In this document: positions 34,404-36,482 of the stretch, piece by piece
Layout: each line of letters begins with the position of its first letter
Numbering within the stretch: position 1 is the first letter of the stretch
From: a virus
Virus record (IMG/VR): IMGVR_UViG_3300009011_000033
Location: 1 to 36,482 of that record
DNA length: 36,482 bases
Reading direction: 5' to 3' (one strand)
The notes under the pieces: generated by a model
Databases searched by the model: none
What the model saw: only the letters and a program-made list of their open reading frames with translations
What the model was told of the DNA's origin: nothing
Translations under genes and position numbers: made by a program

Positions 34404-35159
34404 ATGACGAAGTTCCTGATTGATCCCCCCGCCGTCGCACCCGCGACCGGCGGCCTGCTGGACCTTGCCAACGTCATCACCGCTGATGCCGACTCGCTCG
34501 CGTATCACGGACTGACGCACCGCAGGGTTCTCGGCGGCCACAACCGCGTCGTCCCCGCACCCGGGCAGGACAAGGTCTTCGACCAGAACGCAGGCTACGG
34601 CGACAGTGTCGAGTTCCAGACCTACCGCGGCATCGAGGACGCCCTGCTGTTGGGCGAAGACCCTGCCGCGCTGGCCCGTGACGCATTCAGCGCCAACGAA
34701 AGCTTCGGCGTCGAGGCCGCAGTGCAGGAGCACCTGCTGAACCCGGAGGCTGTGGACCTCACCCCGACCCCGGGAACCGGTGTCACCAGCGCGAAGGTCG
34801 CTCTCGGCCTGCTGGAGCAGTGGCTGTCGGAGAACTACTCGGGCAAGGGCCTGATCCACACCAACAAGCTCGGCGTTGAACTGCTCTTTGACCGCATCGC
34901 CGGTACTGACCCGCTTGTCACCGTCAACGGCACCCCCGTTGTCAGCGGCGCCGGGTACACCGCTGACGGCCCGGACAGCCTCACCGCCGGACCGAACGAG
35001 GTCTGGGTCTACATCTCGGGCCAGATCAACCTCTGGCAGGGGGCGCTGACCATGCAGGGCGCACCGCTCGCGAAAGCGAACCGCACCTTCGGCCTCGCCG
35101 AGCGTGCCTACGCCGCCACCAACTCAGGCCCTGTGGCCGCCATCCTCATCGGATTCTAA
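34404..35159 (+). CDS. Second head protein, 251 aa
   Basis: ATG at 34404, GAAAGGAGG upstream. Alpha-beta protein with ANVITADADSLAYHGL, a central DSVEFQTYRGIEDALLLGED, helices (LLEQWLSENYSGKGLIHTNKLG) and a strand-rich C-terminus (LTMQGAPLAKANRTFGLAERAY). In some actinophages a separate pentamer/minor shell protein follows the major capsid gene; this could be one, or a decoration or connector protein. No motif decides. Confidence 0.72.
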   Translation: MTKFLIDPPAVAPATGGLLDLANVITADADSLAYHGLTHRRVLGGHNRVVPAPGQDKVFDQNAGYGDSVEFQTYRGIEDALLLGEDPAALARDAFSANESFGVEAAVQEHLLNPEAVDLTPTPGTGVTSAKVALGLLEQWLSENYSGKGLIHTNKLGVELLFDRIAGTDPLVTVNGTPVVSGAGYTADGPDSLTAGPNEVWVYISGQINLWQGALTMQGAPLAKANRTFGLAERAYAATNSGPVAAILIGF

Positions 35160-35169
35160 GGAGAACCCC

Positions 35170-35568
35170 ATGTCGCTTGATCTGAACACCCTGAAGGACG
35201 ACGAAACCTACGTTGACGGCCGCTCCCCCGAGCAGGCCGCCGACCTTCTGGAGCGCGCCGCCGCCGCCGGTCTGTCCGGCCGCGTCTTCACCACGTCCCA
35301 CGGCTACATCGTCCCCACCTCCATCCTCGACGCCAAGGAAGAAGCCGACGCTGACGCTGACGCCGACGCCGACGCCGACGCTGATGCTGACGCTGATGCC
35401 GGGGAAGAAGCAGTAGCAGAGTTTGACCCGTCCAAGGCGACGGTCGAGGAAGTCAACGACTACCTCGCCAACGTCGACGACGCCGAGCGGGAGCGCGTGC
35501 TTGCCGCCGAAGCACAGGGCAAGGACCGCAAGGCCCTGCGTCCCGCCACCCCCGAGGGAGATAAGTAA
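35170..35568 (+). CDS. Acidic DA-repeat protein, 132 aa
   Basis: ATG at 35170, AAGGAGAACC upstream. Residues 1-57 are a small alpha-beta domain (TYVDGRSPEQAADLLERAAAAG, SGRVFTTSHGYIVP). Residues 59-78 are a run of alternating Asp-Ala. The C-terminal part (KATVEEVNDYLANVDDAERERVLAAEAQGKDRKAL) has the helix-extended-loop-helix layout of the HeH/LEM-type domain in phage connector proteins. Probably a head-completion or connector protein. Confidence 0.75.
   Translation: MSLDLNTLKDDETYVDGRSPEQAADLLERAAAAGLSGRVFTTSHGYIVPTSILDAKEEADADADADADADADADADAGEEAVAEFDPSKATVEEVNDYLANVDDAERERVLAAEAQGKDRKALRPATPEGDK
35346..35400 (+). repeat. Tandem GACGCC/GACGCT repeat
   Basis: About nine six-base units (GACGCT, GACGCC, GATGCT) code for the Asp-Ala run. 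The unit is prone to slippage, so the protein length may vary between related phages. Confidence 0.8.
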
Positions 35569-36461
35569 TGTCGCAGTCCAAGAAGGTTTCCTTCCTCCGC
35601 GGTAAGCGGATCAGGGCAACCGCCGTCAGCACCGCCGGTGTGCCGCTCTACGGAGCGTCCTCGGTCGTCACCACCAAGGGTGTCGTAACGCTGTCCTACA
35701 CCACGAATGTTGAGGATGGTTCCGCGATCAGCCTGCCGAACTTCGGCGGCGAAAACTGCATCAACGAAACCGCCACCTCCAACTTCACCGGCTACAGCGT
35801 CGAAGCAGAGTTCTGCGACGTCGACTTCTCCCTGCTCAGCCTTGTTACCGGCCAGCAGGTCTACGTCGACGACAACGGCCTCGTCATCGGCATCACCGAG
35901 TCCACCGACGTGAACCTCGCGGCGGTCAACTTCGCGCTGGAGGTGTGGCTGGGCTCGAACATCCCCGGTGATTACGGCTACGTCCTCACCCCGTTCCTGA
36001 CCGGCGGCACCATCGGCGACATCACCGTCGCCAACGATGCGATCACCTTCACGGTGACTGGCCTCCAGACCAAGAACGGCAACGGCTGGGGCAAGGGCCC
36101 CTACAAGGTCGAGAAGGTCCTCGGCGTCGATTCCGTCCTGCGCACCGCGATGCTGGCGAACGACCACCGCCGCACCTTCACCACGCAGGTCGCTCCCCCG
36201 GCGGTCTACGCGGGCTCCACTCCGCTCCTGAACCCGACCGATCCGGCCCTGACTGACATCACCGCCACGGTGGCCGTCAAGCAGGTCACGTTCGCCCCGA
36301 CACCCTCGGGCACCACGCCGATCTGGTACGACTTCGGCGACGGCACGTGGGATTACGCGGCAACCGGCGGCTACGTCAAGACGTACGCCACGGCTGGCAC
36401 GTGGACCGTCACTGCACGGCGCGGCACGTCCGTCGTCACTAAGTCCGTTACCACGACTTAG
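35568..36461 (+). CDS. Major tail tube protein with C-terminal PKD-type domain
   Basis: A 297-aa protein, ATG at 35568 overlapping the previous TAA. Residues 1-215 are strand-rich (VVTTKGVVTLSYTTNV, GYSVEAEFCDVDFSLL, GDYGYVLTPFLTG, AITFTVTGLQT), typical of tube proteins. The last ~80 residues are a PKD/Ig-like domain: YDFGDGTWDY ... GYVKTYATAGTWTVTARRGTS. Such add-on domains are displayed on the outside of tails and capsids and may bind sugars. Position after head genes fits. Only 21 bases remain to the window edge. Confidence 0.82.
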   Translation: MSQSKKVSFLRGKRIRATAVSTAGVPLYGASSVVTTKGVVTLSYTTNVEDGSAISLPNFGGENCINETATSNFTGYSVEAEFCDVDFSLLSLVTGQQVYVDDNGLVIGITESTDVNLAAVNFALEVWLGSNIPGDYGYVLTPFLTGGTIGDITVANDAITFTVTGLQTKNGNGWGKGPYKVEKVLGVDSVLRTAMLANDHRRTFTTQVAPPAVYAGSTPLLNPTDPALTDITATVAVKQVTFAPTPSGTTPIWYDFGDGTWDYAATGGYVKTYATAGTWTVTARRGTSVVTKSVTTT

Positions 36462-36482
36462 ACGCAGGGCGCGGACTACGGA

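Overview
The window looks like about 36 kb of a tailed (siphovirus-type) bacteriophage of a high-GC Gram-positive host, most likely an actinobacterium. The evidence is the high G+C, very tight gene packing with ATGA, GTGA and TGATG overlaps, frequent GTG starts, sigma70-type promoters with TTGACA boxes, and a recognisable head module. I see no integrase, holin, endolysin or DNA polymerase in the window, and I cannot name the phage or its host.

Layout. (1) About 1-20,700: leftward (minus strand) early/accessory arm. It starts at the left edge with a partial gene that is possibly a Rad52-like annealing protein. It then carries dUTPase, an HNH protein, winged-helix and helix-turn-helix proteins, a CHC2/TOPRIM/RepA-like primase-helicase, SSB, two large unknown proteins and about 30 small unknown genes. 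Several of the small proteins share a repeated Cys/His zinc module. (2) About 20,560-21,345: divergent control region with promoters facing both ways, an inverted repeat pair, two leftward terminators and a tRNA-like stretch. (3) About 21,345-25,600: rightward small genes, including a ribbon-helix-helix-like protein, a ParB-domain protein and a probable small terminase. (4) About 25,625-36,461: thermonuclease, large terminase, membrane protein, portal, a large MuF / 2H-phosphoesterase / protease-like fusion, major capsid protein, a second head protein, an acidic DA-repeat protein and a PKD-tailed tail tube protein.

The most striking feature is a 16-bp perfect palindrome, TGACGACCGGTCGTCA. It occurs 28 times, counting one- and two-mismatch copies. 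27 copies are in the leftward arm and one is in the head fusion gene. Most sit in the short gap between the stop of one gene and the start of the next, next to a repeated leader (TTGGTAGC plus a GAAAGAG-type ribosome-binding stretch). In six genes the TGA of the palindrome is itself the stop codon. In seven places it is translated in frame (DDRSS, DDQSS, DDWSS or TTGRQ), usually in a linker or near an end of the protein. Apart from one degraded copy, sequence variation is confined to the central CpG. This looks like a dispersed regulatory or punctuation element that spread with small gene cassettes. Its binding protein is unknown, and candidate DNA-binding proteins are encoded in the same arm.

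How the genes fit together: SSB, primase-helicase, dUTPase, winged-helix initiator-like protein and the putative annealing protein form a replication/recombination set. Two sites, a three-box DnaA-like cluster and an iteron-like repeat cluster, are possible origins. The rightward arm packages DNA and builds the head and tail. The head fusion gene also has a strong internal ribosome-binding site that could yield a separate protease/scaffold product.
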